A stretch of 64,000 nucleotides of DNA from Symbiodinium natans (GCA_905221605.1 CAJNDS010002484.1:238188-302187); one strand, 5' to 3'. Numbered from the stretch's first letter, positions 28,600-38,985 are shown. Notes: generated by a model not told the origin, from the sequence alone. Numbers and translations: made by a program.

Positions 28600-29505
28600 A
28601 ATCCATGGAACTTTGCTTCTGTAGTAGAGGTCTGGTTTTCGCTGAGTCCTCTGCTTGAGGGGCTTAATCTCTTAGCTCAAACATATCTCTTTAGGGTTTA
28701 GGGTTTAGGGTTTCGGGTTGTATAGGGTTCTTAAGGGAGGGGTTGAGACTTGAGGGTTGGGCCTGTGTGGACGTGTACCAGGCGTGCGGAAGTAGTGCAG
28801 GAGCGTGGATACAAAGCGAGGTTATCTCCCTATAATGAATGCACTTGCAAGATTAAAAGCTACCCGAAATAACCCTAAACCCTAAACCCCATTCGGGTCA
28901 AACAGCCCCTCTACTAGAGAACGCAGGCCAGACAAGATGTGCTTGAGCATTTGTTCGGGTGGGGTTTGGAAACAGAACAGAACCCTTGAACCCTAAAGGT
29001 GTTGGCTTCGGGGGCCCCAGGCCCGAAAAACTCTGCACCCTAAACTGGCCTCAAGCCCTCAACTCCAAGCCATATTTTCATGTGGTCATTTTCAATTTCA
29101 ATGGTTTCTTCAAAATATCTATTTGAGAATTTCTTTACGTGGAGATTTAAGATGTTGTCTTCCCTGGAGTGTCATGGGTTTGCCTACAACCCCCCTCAAC
29201 ACTACCCCCCTTTTCGGAACCTGCAGGGGCAGAACCCCAAACACTCCAACACCAAAACCCTAAAACCCTAAGCCCTCAACCCCCAATAGAGGGGGTAGTA
29301 GGGGAACCCGCAATTGTTGGAGAAGAAGTTCCTAGCAAACCTTGAGGAAGCTTAGGGAGCCTTGGGTTACGTGCCCTTGAAACCCCCTGAACCCTACGCC
29401 CTATACCCAAAACCCCTCCCTTAAGAACCCTAAACCCTAAACCCTCAACCCTCAACCCTAAACCCTAAACCCTAAACCCTAAACTCCTCCCTTAAGAACC
29501 CTATA
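28600..29505. other. No convincing exon; telomeric tracts
   Basis: Short telomeric blocks at 28690-28720, 28871-28890 and 29428-29486. No protein-like frame with good boundaries. Confidence 0.4.
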
Positions 29506-29512
29506 AGAGAAG

Positions 29513-29599
29513 AAGGATCTGCGGGAGTTGCTCCCGGACCTGGCCGGCGTGGCCGCCGGCACCGAGCCCGGCATTCTGGCTCTGGAGGCCGAGGGGAGG
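29513..29599 (+). CDS. Exon, unknown protein
   Basis: After ataag/aagag the frame reads KDLRELLPDLAGVAAGTEPG, then ILALEAEGR, and ends before a GC donor at 29600. High third-position GC; flanked by CCCTAAA and TTTAGGG. Confidence 0.6.
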
Positions 29600-29607
29600 G
29601 CCTGCTT

Positions 29608-29737
29608 AGGGTTTAGGGTGTAGGGTTTAGGGTTTAGGGTTAGGGTTTAGGGTTTCGGGTTAGGGTTTAGGGTTTAGGGTTTCGGGTTTAGGGTTAGGGT
29701 TTAGGGTTTAAGGTTTAGGGTTTAGGGTTTAGGGTTG
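29608..29737. repeat. Telomeric tract (TTTAGGG)n
   Basis: About 17 units with TTAGGG and TTTCGGG variants. Confidence 0.97.
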
Positions 29738-30251
29738 ATGTTGCTCGTGTTGGGATGGCTATTTGGTCCCCGCATGGCGGACAGATGGACGATTGGGATT
29801 CGCGAGAGGGCGGGCTGGGCCCTTCGGAGGGAATTCAGGTTGTGGGCTCAGCTCTTGGGTTCGGGGGGTCGAGTCTGTCTGGGCTGAGCAGCAGCCATAG
29901 CCTTCGCTGGTCTGTGCAAAAAGGATGCGACATGCATGGGAGGGGCCTAACCGAAGAAAGAAATACGGAGAAGAGAAAGAGGCAAGAGAGGAGAGAGAGG
30001 AGAGCGAGGAGACTATTCGGGGAGTTATATATATATATATATATAACACAAAGATATATGTACTACTACATGTCGTGAAAGAAAAGTTGACAACGGGAAT
30101 CTGAGGAAAAGACTTCACTTCCGACAGACCCGACTTAACGTGTATGTGTGGCACTGCACATGACAGTTGAAAGGCTCTACTAAGGTCAGAATTTAGGATG
30201 TTTCAGCCCCGGGTAGGGCACTAAAACCATGATGTGAGCTTCTTCCGCCAG

Positions 30252-30320
30252 GATGAAGCCCGAAGTCTGGAGCACCTGGCGCCCAAGGAGGCACAGCCAG
30301 CCACTGGAAGGAAGGTTGTG
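30252..30320 (+). CDS. Exon, unknown protein
   Basis: cgccag|GAT to GTTGTG|gtgaga. Encodes DEARSLEHLAPKEAQPATG, then RKVV. Phase 0. Confidence 0.6.
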
Positions 30321-30496
30321 GTGAGATGTTGGGGCTTGTTCTCCGACCTTGCGATCTGGGGATTTCGTGGATTCATATGGTGGCAACAGTTCAGCTTCTG
30401 CTTGGGCCGCGCTCTCCAGTCAACTCCGAATCGACCCTGAGCCCCCATGCCTTAGACCCGGGGTCCCCTAGGCCCATGCACCTCTGTGCTCGCCAG

Positions 30497-30565
30497 GCGC
30501 TGGAGCTTCTTCGGGCCTGGTCAGAGGTGCGCCCTTACAAGCAGCGCTGGCTTTCGGCCCTCTGC
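30497..30565 (+). CDS. Possible exon, unknown protein
   Basis: tcgccag|GCG opens ALELLRAWSEVRPYKQRWLS. The donor is uncertain (gag|gtgcgcc at 30527 is one option). Confidence 0.5.
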
Positions 30566-30595
30566 ACCCTAAGCCGGATACCGTTTCAACCCCCT

Positions 30596-30726
30596 ACCTG
30601 AAGGTTCCTGGCTCGTGGGAAGCAGGGTTTAGAAAGAAGACCCCTTAAATAAGGTTAGCGCCCGTTACAAGTGAAAGTTACCCTACGTATAACCCCCTCT
30701 TATCACTACCCAAGTGCACCACCAAG
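30596..30726. mobile_element. Inverted-repeat element, family b (diverged)
   Basis: Left end tgaaggttcctgg, inner ccctacgtataacccc, right end caagtgcaccaccaag. Confidence 0.6.
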
Positions 30727-30847
30727 TAGCCTTGTTTGCTTCCCCAGCGCCAGGCGCTGAAACGGCGACCTCGCAACGAGGACTCGCTAGTCAGCTTCAA
30801 GGCCTCCAGTAGCTTTGTGGTTTCTTGCTGCCCCTGAATCCTAAACC

Positions 30848-30954
30848 CTACTTACAGGTACAGTAGGGTTAGAAGTACCCCGAAATGAGCTCAGAACCCG
30901 TTATAACTCTAGTTACCCTACTTATAGTCCTACCCATGGAATCTTCAAGTAAGC
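30848..30954. mobile_element. Inverted-repeat element, family b (diverged)
   Basis: tacttacaggtacagtaggg on the left; ccctacttatag and cccatggaatcttcaag on the right. Confidence 0.65.
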
Positions 30955-31265
30955 CCCCTTACATCCCTCCCTCGAAGATGCAAAGCCTCAGAAGCTGAGA
31001 CCACCCAAGAGCTTAGATGTAAGGGAGGGGGGCTCATGGGGGGTAGGTAACTAGGGAACCTTCGCGAAGCTTAGGGAGCCTTAGGGAGTACCAGGGCGCA
31101 TTAAGGAGAACCTTGGGTTACATACCCTTTCCTTAATGGATTGTGACCGATTTTGAGGTCAAAGTAGTGTTGTTTTGAATAGGGGGGCCTTACATTGTCC
31201 GGTCACAAGCTAAAACCTGCCCCTCAAGAGTCATGTAATCATGTGTTGAGCGCTTCAGCGTTTAG

Positions 31266-31365
31266 GGCTCGCCCTAAACCCTACACCCTAAACCCTAAAC
31301 CCTAAACCCTACACCCTAAACCCTAAACCCTACACCCTACACCCTAAACCCTAAACCCTAAACCC
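31266..31365. repeat. Telomeric tract (CCCTAAA/CCCTACA)n
   Basis: Mixture of CCCTAAA and CCCTACA units. Confidence 0.95.
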
Positions 31366-31376
31366 AGGAGGTTTAG

Positions 31377-31450
31377 GTCTCCAACGCTCTCAGCTGGAGG
31401 CACAGTTTCTTCGAAGCAATGCCCTGGAAAAGGCTTTCCAGGCCAGCTGC
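31377..31450 (+). CDS. Exon, helical unknown protein
   Basis: tttag|GT to AGCTGC|gttgg. Encodes LQRSQLEAQFLRSNALEKAF, then QASC. Coiled-coil-like; telomeric tracts on both sides in the same CCCTAAA orientation. Confidence 0.6.
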
Positions 31451-31464
31451 GTTGGAGTTTCGCT

Positions 31465-31605
31465 CCAAACCCTAAACCCTAAACCCTAAACCCTAAACCC
31501 TAAACCCTAAACCCTAAACCCGAAACCCTAAACCCTAAACCCTAAACCCGAAACCCTACACCCTAAACCCTAAACCCTAAGCCCTGAGCCCTAAGCCCTA
31601 AGCCC
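31465..31605. repeat. Telomeric tract (CCCTAAA)n
   Basis: About 20 units with CCCGAAA and CCCTAAG variants. Confidence 0.97.
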
Positions 31606-31729
31606 CAAAGCCTGAATTCAGGGGACCGTGCAGGAAAGCTGACTTGGGGTGCAAACCTGTGATGTAGGTGCTGTTGGCCGCCGGAGTGGCTCTGATGTCT
31701 GCTGTCTGTTTTCCGTCATTCTGTCCTGT

Positions 31730-32070
31730 CTCTTCGTATCGCTGTCTCTCTCTGTCTCTCTTTTTCTTTTGTTCTTTCTTTGTTTCATCTATTTATTTAT
31801 TTGTTTGTTTATATATTTATTCACTTACTTTTATATCGATCTCTCTCTTTCTGTCCATCGCTCTCCTCCTTCGTGGGCTCTCTCTCGCTCTCTCGCTCTG
31901 CTGTCCCGTGCTCTCCGTCTCAGTGTGACTCTCTCTCTCTCTCTCTATTTAGTATTCTTATTATCATATTATTCCTACTATTTTTTTATATAACTCTCTC
32001 TGTCTCTTATTTTTTTATCCCTCTCTCTCTCTTTCCGTTTGTCTCTTGCTCTTTTTCTCTCTCCTCATCT
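31730..32070. repeat. CT-rich low-complexity region
   Basis: tctctct/tttattt-rich pyrimidine tract in an intron. Confidence 0.9.
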
Positions 32071-32079
32071 TGCTCGAAG

Positions 32080-32153
32080 CTGCGAGCAGACCTCTACCAG
32101 CAACTAGTGCTGAGGGGCTGCGAAAGAACGAAGCCTGGAAGCAGGAGATGCAA
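32080..32153 (+). CDS. Exon, unknown protein
   Basis: Best frame reads SRPLPATSAEGLRKNEAWKQ, then EMQ, with a possible GC donor (caagg|gcctt). Confidence 0.45.
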
Positions 32154-32318
32154 GGGCCTTAGGTACTTGTTTTCGTGGCCCTGTGTTTAGGATTCCCCCA
32201 ACGCAGCTTCCCCTTGTTTGAGGAATATGCCTTCACGTGATAGCTCAAGAATATGTGCCTCAACTAGCGGTTTTTTGGGGAATTCTGGGTCAGGGTTTGG
32301 GGTCATTAGTGCCCTCTT

Positions 32319-32516
32319 ACCCCCTTATACTAACAGTCCTTAATCGGGATTTATATAATGGGGGGGACGATAAACCCTATTAAGGACTGTTAGCCCTATA
32401 CCCTACACCCTACACCCTACACCCTAAACCCTAAACCCTAAACCCTAAACCCTAAATCAGCCTAAATCCTAAACCATGTTTAGAGGACTGTTAGTATCAA
32501 GGGGGAACATCCCAAT
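32319..32516. mobile_element. Family a element interrupted by telomeric DNA
   Basis: Left arm cccccttatactaacagtcc at 32329-32350; right arm ggactgttagtatcaagggg at 32485-32506. Telomeric repeats (32394-32483) split the right arm. The 11-mer aggactgttag occurs at both edges of the insert (32383-32393 and 32484-32494). Confidence 0.85.
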
Positions 32517-32547
32517 CTTGATGGACCAGTGAAGCTTCTTTTGAGCC

Positions 32548-32645
32548 CTAAACCCTAAACCCTAAACCCTAAACCCTAAACCCTAAACCCTAAACCCTAA
32601 ACCCTAAACCCTAAACCCTAAACCCTAAACCCTAAACCCTAAACC
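32548..32645. repeat. Telomeric tract (CCCTAAA)n
   Basis: Fourteen perfect units. Confidence 0.98.
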
Positions 32646-32672
32646 CCACCTTTTGAAAGCCTCCGAGCTCAG

Positions 32673-32718
32673 GTCGGACCGCCCCCTCTTCTCCGCAGAC
32701 GGCTCCAGCCCTGCGGAG
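32673..32718 (+). CDS. Possible exon, unknown protein
   Basis: gctcag|G to GCGGAG|gcggt (GC donor). Encodes SDRPLFSADGSSPAE between a CCCTAAA and a TTTAGGG tract. Confidence 0.45.
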
Positions 32719-32795
32719 GCGGTTTAGGGTTTAGGGTTTTTAGGGTTTAGGGTTTAGGGTTCAGGGTTTAGGGTTTAGGGTTTAGGGTTTAGGGT
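32719..32795. repeat. Telomeric tract (TTTAGGG)n
   Basis: About ten units. Confidence 0.97.
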
Positions 32796-32917
32796 GTCTG
32801 CGGAGGCACACGTTCAAGGCTGCAAGGTGAAGGGCCCTGCTTGGAGGCTCATTCGGGTAGATAGAAGTGGGGGGTGCTAGGTATGGGGTAACTCATGATA
32901 GCTGGTTCTGTCCTTAT

Positions 32918-32998
32918 TTAGGGTCTAGGGTTTAGGGTTTAGGGTTTTAGGGTTTTAGGGTTTTAGGGTTTTAGGGTTTTAGGGTTTAGGGTTTAGAT
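32918..32998. repeat. Telomeric tract (TTTTAGGG variant)
   Basis: Eight-base TTTTAGGG units with TTTAGGG at the ends. Directly abuts a family b left-end fragment (32840-32870). Confidence 0.95.
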
Positions 32999-33023
32999 TT
33001 AAACCTCTCGGTACGCCTTGCAG

Positions 33024-33091
33024 AGCCAAACCGAACCCGTGCCCCTGCCGTCCGGAAGGTCTTTGCTGCCGAGCTCCGGGGCATGTTGCAG
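33024..33091 (+). CDS. Exon, unknown protein
   Basis: cttgcag|AG to TTGCAG|gtgtc. Encodes NRTRAPAVRKVFAAELRGML. Confidence 0.55.
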
Positions 33092-33632
33092 GTGTCCCCT
33101 CCTCCCGAATGCCGACAGCAACGACCTCGCCGTCAGTTGACCCATTTCTTGCTTTTGTCTTTGCTTTTCGGGGGGGGGGGGGGGTTGCTAGTAGGGTTTC
33201 CTTGAGCCCAAGTTCGATGAAGGGCTGCAGCTGCAGAGCCGGCTCACAGCAACACCCCATCTTCAGTTGCATCCCTCTCTCCCTCTCTCCCTCTCTCCCT
33301 CCCTCTCTCCCACTCTCCCTCTTTCCAGATGTACGTTTGAGAAGTTTGGATTGAGCGCTTGCGGACGGTCTTTTTTCTCCACTGGGCTTGCTGGCATCCG
33401 AAGCCAGAACCCCAAGCAGCCCGCTAAACTCCAAAAGCTAGAAGGCCCAACAAGGCCTACGCGGCTCAAAAGCCATGCCATGGAGAGCAGAATGTTATAG
33501 GAATTGAGGGGGCCTTAGGGCTATAGGGCTATAGGGCTATAGGGCTATAGGGCTTAGGGCTTGGGGTTCAGCCTTGCGGCTCAGAGTTCAGGGTTTCTTG
33601 TCGCTGAGGGTTCTGGGCCTTGGACGTAGAAG

Positions 33633-33675
33633 ACCGGTGCCGCGCAGCTAGTGATGGGAGCTGCCATTTTCCAAG
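33633..33675 (+). CDS. Possible exon, ankyrin-like helix
   Basis: Frame TGAAQLVMGAAIFQ up to a GA donor (caag|gacct). Short and tentative. Confidence 0.35.
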
Positions 33676-33956
33676 GACCTTGCCGCCCTCAACCGTAAAC
33701 CCTCAACCCTAAAGCTTAAACCCTAGGCCCTAGACCCTAAACCCTAAACCCTAAACCCTAAAGGCCCCAAAGCCCTAAAGCCGGCTTAAGACCCTGACCT
33801 CAAGCTCTAACTCCGCGTCCCAGTGCCTTCCATCTAACCCGCTTCTTTCGAGCTTAAGATGGCTTCAGGGTTTAGGGTTTGGGGTCTCAATCTCAAAGCG
33901 CCCGCCCTCCCAGAGCCCGAAAGCCTACAACCAGAGCATAGCATGTGGGCCATCGA

Positions 33957-34073
33957 AGCATCCTACATGCCTTCCGAAGGCCCTACCATGTTATGAGCCC
34001 CCTCCGCTCCCCATATCTCACCTCGATGACGAGTTCGATGCCCACAGCCCTCAGCTTCTGCCCCTACTTGAAG
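33957..34073 (+). CDS. Exon ending at a family b left end
   Basis: Frame ends LPISHLDDEFDAHSPQLLPL-LE and stops at cttgaag|gttcatgggtact. The donor is the left terminus of a family b element. Start not fixed. Confidence 0.5.
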
Positions 34074-34183
34074 GTTCATGGGTACTGGCTACTTCTCAGT
34101 GGCGGGTTCACAGAAGGGAAAGCTGTACCCGCAGGCACTGATTCAGGTGCAGCCCTCGTCCCTTTACCCATCTCTGCCCACAG

Positions 34184-34248
34184 GAGCTTGACAAGTTCCG
34201 GGGGGGGGCGATGCCTGCAAAACTGCGGGCCCAGCATGTCTGGGCAAG
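34184..34248 (+). CDS. Exon, unknown protein
   Basis: ccacag|GAG to GCAAG|gtttc. Encodes ELDKFRGGAMPAKLRAQHVW. Confidence 0.55.
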
Positions 34249-34427
34249 GTTTCAGCCTTCTTTTCGTTTGGAAATCATGTCCCACTGCCAGGCATGCGTC
34301 GTTTGACCCGGAGTTCTTGGCAATCCGCAAGGCTGGTGGTGCGGGGGGAGGGAGTCTAACCGTTACTCCTTAACCTGGTGCAGAACATCGTTAGAACATA
34401 TTTCGTACCTGCCTTATCTGTACCAGT

Positions 34428-34534
34428 ACCCAAAGAACCCAATACCCCTCAACTAAGGAACATTCCTTAAATCAATCCCTTCGTAATTTAAGGTATATTT
34501 CTTGATTAAGGGGTATTGGGCTCTCTGGGTACCT
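34428..34534. mobile_element. Inverted-repeat element, third type
   Basis: Left end gtacccaaagaacccaatacccct and right end aggggtattgggctctctgggtac pair over about 24 bp with few mismatches. Internal cattcctta / ttcttgatt and taattta-rich core. It ends 6 bp before the exon at 34541. Confidence 0.85.
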
Positions 34535-34540
34535 GCTCAG

Positions 34541-34591
34541 AGGACGTCCCGCCAATTTACATCGCTGCAGCCGCCGGCAACGTGGAGTCCC
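34541..34591 (+). CDS. Ankyrin-repeat exon
   Basis: gctcag|AG to GTCCC|gtttg. Encodes EDVPPIYIAAAAGNVES, matching the ankyrin TPLxxAAxxGN helix pair. Ankyrin repeats bind protein partners. Confidence 0.65.
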
Positions 34592-34614
34592 GTTTGCTCG
34601 CTTCAAACCTCAAC

Positions 34615-34690
34615 CCTCAACCCTAAACCCTAAACCCTAAACCCTAAACCCTAAACCCTAAACCCTAAACCCTAAAACCCTAAACCATCC
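34615..34690. repeat. Telomeric tract (CCCTAAA)n
   Basis: About ten units. Confidence 0.97.
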
Positions 34691-34934
34691 TACACTCAGG
34701 GGTGTACGCAGGGACTCCTAGAAGGGACCTTCTTTTTTTTTTCCCCCCCCTCACCCCTAAACCCTCCACCCTAAACCCTGGAAGAGACCCTGAATCTCAG
34801 CCCCCTAATCACCCCCAAATAACCCCCAAATAACCCCCAAATTGCCCCGAAGAGCCCCGAAGGTCCCTTATATAAGCTTCCCTTGTTAAACCCAAACCCT
34901 GAACCCGATGCCTCTGCCCTGAGTCCGAAGCCAT

Positions 34935-35005
34935 AGGGTGCAGGGTTTCGGGTTTAAGGTTTAGGGTTTCGGGTTTAGGGTTTAGGGTTTAGGGTTTAAG
35001 GTTTT
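34935..35005. repeat. Telomeric tract (TTTAGGG)n, degenerate
   Basis: TTTAGGG, TTTCGGG and TTTAAGG units; a second G-strand block lies at 35310-35375. Confidence 0.9.
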
Positions 35006-35559
35006 GAGCTTCAGTCACAGAGGGTATTTTCAGGATTCTATAGGGGCTTGCTAGGGTTTCGGGTTTGAAGGCTGTGGGTTGCTTCTTTCGCCTTCAGGCC
35101 TAGATTCGGTGCGACAGCTTGTGCGGCAGTCGCGCACAACGCAGGTAACCTAACACAGAGCCCCCTAACTCAGAACCAAAAGATCCCTGAAACCCCGAAA
35201 GCCCTAAGCCCTGCCTCGAAGAGCCTCCTTGGCCAGGGAGGTGAAGAAGCGGCTGAAGCCGGATGAGGTGAACCAGGCGTCTGGGATGTGGGCTCAAACG
35301 TGTTTGTGAGGGTTAGGGTTCAGGGTTAGGGTTTAGGGTTTAGGGTTTAGGGTTCAGGGTTAGGGTTTAGGGTTCAAGCGGAGGCGGTTCGGGGTTCCAG
35401 GGGGTTTTGGGTTTTGGGTTTTGGTCTCGTTGAGGGTTGTGCGCCATCGAGCATGAAGCCTCCGTTCGACGGTGAGACTGATCCTGGTTGATGACCATCT
35501 CTTGTCTGATCTTAAACCTCATGCCGTGAGCCCTCAGCTGCTCCAACCAAAGCCCTAAA

Positions 35560-35642
35560 CCCTAAACCCTAAACCCTAAACCCTAAACCCTAAACCCTAA
35601 ACCCTAAACCCTAAACCCTAAACCCTAAACCCTAAACCCTAG
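35560..35642. repeat. Telomeric tract (CCCTAAA)n
   Basis: Twelve perfect units. Confidence 0.98.
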
Positions 35643-35702
35643 GCTTAAAAGGTGAAGGGCCCACGGTCTTCGGTGCAACCTGTGTGAGAAGCCTTGCTGT
35701 AG

Positions 35703-35767
35703 GTGAACCGGGATGGCAACTCGTTGCTGATCCTTGTCGCGGCCTTTGACGGCTTGGATGAAAACAT
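35703..35767 (+). CDS. Ankyrin-repeat exon
   Basis: ctgtag|GTG to AACAT|gttat. Encodes VNRDGNSLLILVAAFDGLDE. It joins in phase with the next exon to give NIGIAKAVANN. Confidence 0.65.
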
Positions 35768-35936
35768 GTTATACAGATACTTCCATTTTACATAGTAGGG
35801 TTTGGGGTTTAGGGTTACTGTACTTATAACTGTACTGATAACCATACTAGGGCACTTAAGGGGCTTATAAGATCTTGTAAGTGGGTTACAAGTGCAGTCA
35901 TAATTGGTTAGTAAGTCGGATTCTTTGTGCCCGCAG

Positions 35937-36004
35937 TGGCATTGCAAAGGCGGTGGCCAACAACCACCCAGACACGGCCTCGTACCTCCTGGATGCCGGA
36001 TGCC
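35937..36004 (+). CDS. Ankyrin-repeat exon
   Basis: cccgcag|T. Encodes GIAKAVANNHPDTASYLLDA-GC, a full ankyrin helix-turn-helix with the terminal LLDAG. The GA donor at 36005 is tentative. Confidence 0.7.
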
Positions 36005-36109
36005 GAACATACCGGTTGAACATACCAGTGAATGGGGCTGAAAGGCTTAAATCATCACATCCCCAAACCCCCTTAAACGGAGTCTTGTTTCATTGCAGGC
36101 CGAAGCCCT

Positions 36110-36215
36110 AAACCCTAAACCCTAAAGCCCAAGCCCTAAACCCTAAACCCTGAACCCTGAACCCTAAACCCTAAACCCCAAACCCTAAACCCTAGACCCT
36201 AAACCCTAAACCCGA
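36110..36215. repeat. Telomeric tract (CCCTAAA)n
   Basis: About 14 units with CCCTGAA variants. Confidence 0.97.
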
Positions 36216-36223
36216 AACCGCAG

Positions 36224-36283
36224 AAAGCTGAGGCCAAAGCCTCGGTCCTCCTTCAGAATGCCTCCAAGAAGGCCAGGACCCAG
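36224..36283 (+). CDS. Exon, ankyrin-like helix
   Basis: ccgcag|AAA to ACCCAG|gtgct. Encodes KAEAKASVLLQNASKKARTQ, phase 0 both ends, between opposed telomeric tracts. Confidence 0.6.
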
Positions 36284-36293
36284 GTGCTGACAT

Positions 36294-36334
36294 AGGGTTT
36301 AGGGTTTAGGGTTTAGGGTTTAGGGTTTAGGGCT
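36294..36334. repeat. Telomeric tract (TTTAGGG)n
   Basis: Five units. Confidence 0.97.
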
Positions 36335-36529
36335 AAGGGTGTGCTTGGCAGGTCGCGTGCTGGCAGGAGCGGAACAGAATGCAGACAGTGCCCACCCCAC
36401 GAGCATCCGAAAACTACTCGCGACGAGCCAAAAGCAGAGCCAGCCAGAGCCACGCTGAGCCAAACCAATTAAGTGGACACACATATATATATATACGCTC
36501 ACCACCCCCCCCAAGATCTACGTTTACAG

Positions 36530-36960
36530 GTTTCCAGAACCCAAAAAAGCTCAAAAACGCCAAAATCAGGATGCCAAAAAGCCCAAACCAAAAAAAGAAC
36601 AAAGCCCAAGAAAAACATTATTCTGAGACTCTTGGACAGGTGAAACCAAAACAACCGAAACCAAAAAAAACAAAACCAAAAAACCAAAAAAAAAACAAAA
36701 CTAAAAAAACCAAAAAACCATTATTTTCGAACTCTTGACGACACGGGGTATTGATTCCCTTTGTCCAAGAGTCTCGGAATAATGTTTTTTTTGTTTTTTT
36801 TGGTTTTGTTTTTTTTGGTTTGGGGGTTTTGGTTTTTGGGTTTTTTTTGGTTTCCAAGAGTCTCAAAAAATGGTCATTTTGGTTCTTTTGGTTTTTTTGG
36901 TTTTGTTTTTTTTTGGTTTGTGGGTTTTTGGTTTGTCTGATTTTGTGTTTCTCTTGTAGA
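36530..36960. repeat. Imperfect long palindrome, poly-A/poly-T arms
   Basis: aaaaacattattctgagact at 36610 is the reverse complement of a segment at 36770-36790 (gtctcggaataatgttttt), one mismatch. The A-rich left half (ccaaaaaacc) mirrors the T-rich right half (ggttttttgg). Lys/Asn or Phe/Trp frames are artefacts. Confidence 0.85.
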
Positions 36961-38495
36961 GAATAGTGCGTGCCAAAACCTAGGGAAATACTGTGCTTTT
37001 TCAGATGCATAGTGCCTGCACTAGGCAAATATTGAACTAATACTATACGAAAGAGGCCGAGTGAACTATCCTAGTTTTTGGTCACTCATAGAATATCCAT
37101 TGCAAAATGTAGCGATTGCGCTCGGCAATCTAGACAAATACTGCAATTTTAGAGACCAGATGCTTTTTTGAAAAGCAATTCGTTCTGTTTCTAGAGAAGC
37201 AGTGCTTGTCCCAAGCCCAACAAAAATACTCTTCTAAGCACATAGTGAGGCAAAAACACTGAGTTACGAACTCTTAAACAGCATAGACAAGCTTACAAAT
37301 GCATAATTCTCGTAGAGATCTTAAAGAAACACGACTTTAGCACAGCGATTATGTGTACTAGATTTGACTTTAAAAACAAGCAGTTTTCATCACATAGTGA
37401 TGAAGCACTGCTCGGGCACTAAATAAATACCACTTGTACAGATGATATTCTGTCTCAAGCGCACAATTCGCATAGACAAGCTCAAGAGTACATATTCTTT
37501 CTTAGAAGCCTATTTGCCTCGTGAAGATCATAGTACTCGGAAATTCCAAATCCTAAAGCCTGGGGAGAATCTCTGGCGAAGTTTGGACTTTTGGTTTTCA
37601 GGTGTTTCGGCACAAATAATGCAATTTTCCTAAGCAACGCTTTTTTCCAAGCAAAATGTTGATTAAATAGGCAAATTAAATACTATTGAAACACCTGGTA
37701 CATTTTAAAAGCACACCAATGCAATACTCATTGCATAGAAATTCAATACCAAGTACATACTGGTTTTGTCGATTTAGTAGGAATTCCTCTTTTCAGCTTG
37801 CTTGGAGTGAGCAATGAAGGACAGCTATTGGGACACACCGCCCGATAAGCAAGACTTGGAGTTCGCAGAACCCCCGGAACGCAACGGACATATTTTACTA
37901 CGGAATCAATGATTACCATAACAGTCGGCATGATAATATTGTTATGGTTAGTGGTAGGAATTACCCTACTATTGGCTGTTATTGTTGTATGAGAGAAAGA
38001 GACCCTTTCCTGGGAATCTTGCAAGAAGCCCCGTCAGACCCGGTGTTGACACGTGCAGTTCAGCACGTTTACTAAGACAACAGTAAAAAACACAAAAAAC
38101 ACGAGTTTTTTGAGGTGTTAACAGCAAAACTGCTATGCCTTCCAGGTTTTTTGGCTTTCGGAGTATAGAAGGTCACATAATTTTAAACCGAAATTCGGTT
38201 GCAGAGTTATAGACATTTTGCATGCATGACGTGTTACGTAAAATAGTCCCGGAAATACTCGACAATCACGATTTTATCGGTATTTACAGTGTTTTCGGCG
38301 TGCACTACTTGTTCACAAGTGCGTGGAAGCAAGCAGAAGATTAGTGTAGACAAGGAGGGTGTAGATCTTGGCGGGGGGGGGGTGACCATATATATATATA
38401 TACACACATGTATTTTCACTTTCCACAGTCCTGTTGGGAGCCCTTCTGCGCTCGCTGGAAGATATATGTGTCGAAAATTGTTGGGGCCACTTGGA
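36960..38495. other. AT-rich region without genes
   Basis: About 1.5 kb, clearly lower in GC than its surroundings and without telomeric repeats. Short phrases such as gacaaatactgc, gcatagacaagct and aaataaatacc recur, which suggests decayed tandem repeats. Confidence 0.6.
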
Positions 38496-38497
38496 CC

Positions 38498-38552
38498 TAA
38501 ACCCTAAACCCTAAACCCTAAACCCTAAACCCTAAACCCTAAACCCTAAATT
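38498..38552. repeat. Telomeric tract (CCCTAAA)n
   Basis: Seven units. Confidence 0.97.
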
Positions 38553-38689
38553 TGGGAAGTCTGGAAATGGTCGGGAACGAGGTTGAGTCGGTCAGGCTTT
38601 GCCAAACGTTGGCCCCAAAGGCGTCCAGGCCAGTGTTTAAATAGGCGCCCCCCGCCCCCGCCCCCCGCCCCCCCCCCCCCACCGCAAGA

Positions 38690-38985
38690 GAGAAACCCTA
38701 AACCCTAAACCCTAAACCCTAAACCCTAAACCCTAAACCCTAAACCCTAAACCCTAAACCCTAAACCCTAAACCCTAAACCCTAAACCCTAAACCCTAAA
38801 CCCTAAACCCTAAACCCTAAACCCTAAACCCTAAACCCTAAACCCTAAACCCTAAACCCTAAACCCTAAACCCCCTAAACCTAAAACCCTAAACCCTAAA
38901 CCCTAAACCCTAAACCCTAAACCCTAAAACCCTAAACCCCCGAAACCCTACACCCTAAATCCTAAACCCTAAACCCTACACCCCC
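38690..38985. repeat. Long telomeric tract (CCCTAAA)n
   Basis: Nearly 300 bp, mostly perfect units; ends in a C-run. Confidence 0.98.

Noticed and set aside
32080-32110. MyTH4-like motif LRADLYQQLV (myosin tail)
   Set aside because: A different frame over the same bases (EGLRKNEAWKQ) is longer and more protein-like, and no other myosin sequence is nearby.
36379-37028. Lys/Asn-rich and Phe/Trp-rich frames
   Set aside because: Arise from the A-rich/T-rich palindrome.
38690-38985. True chromosome end (telomere)
   Set aside because: Tracts occur in both orientations throughout the window with genes on both sides, so they are interstitial.
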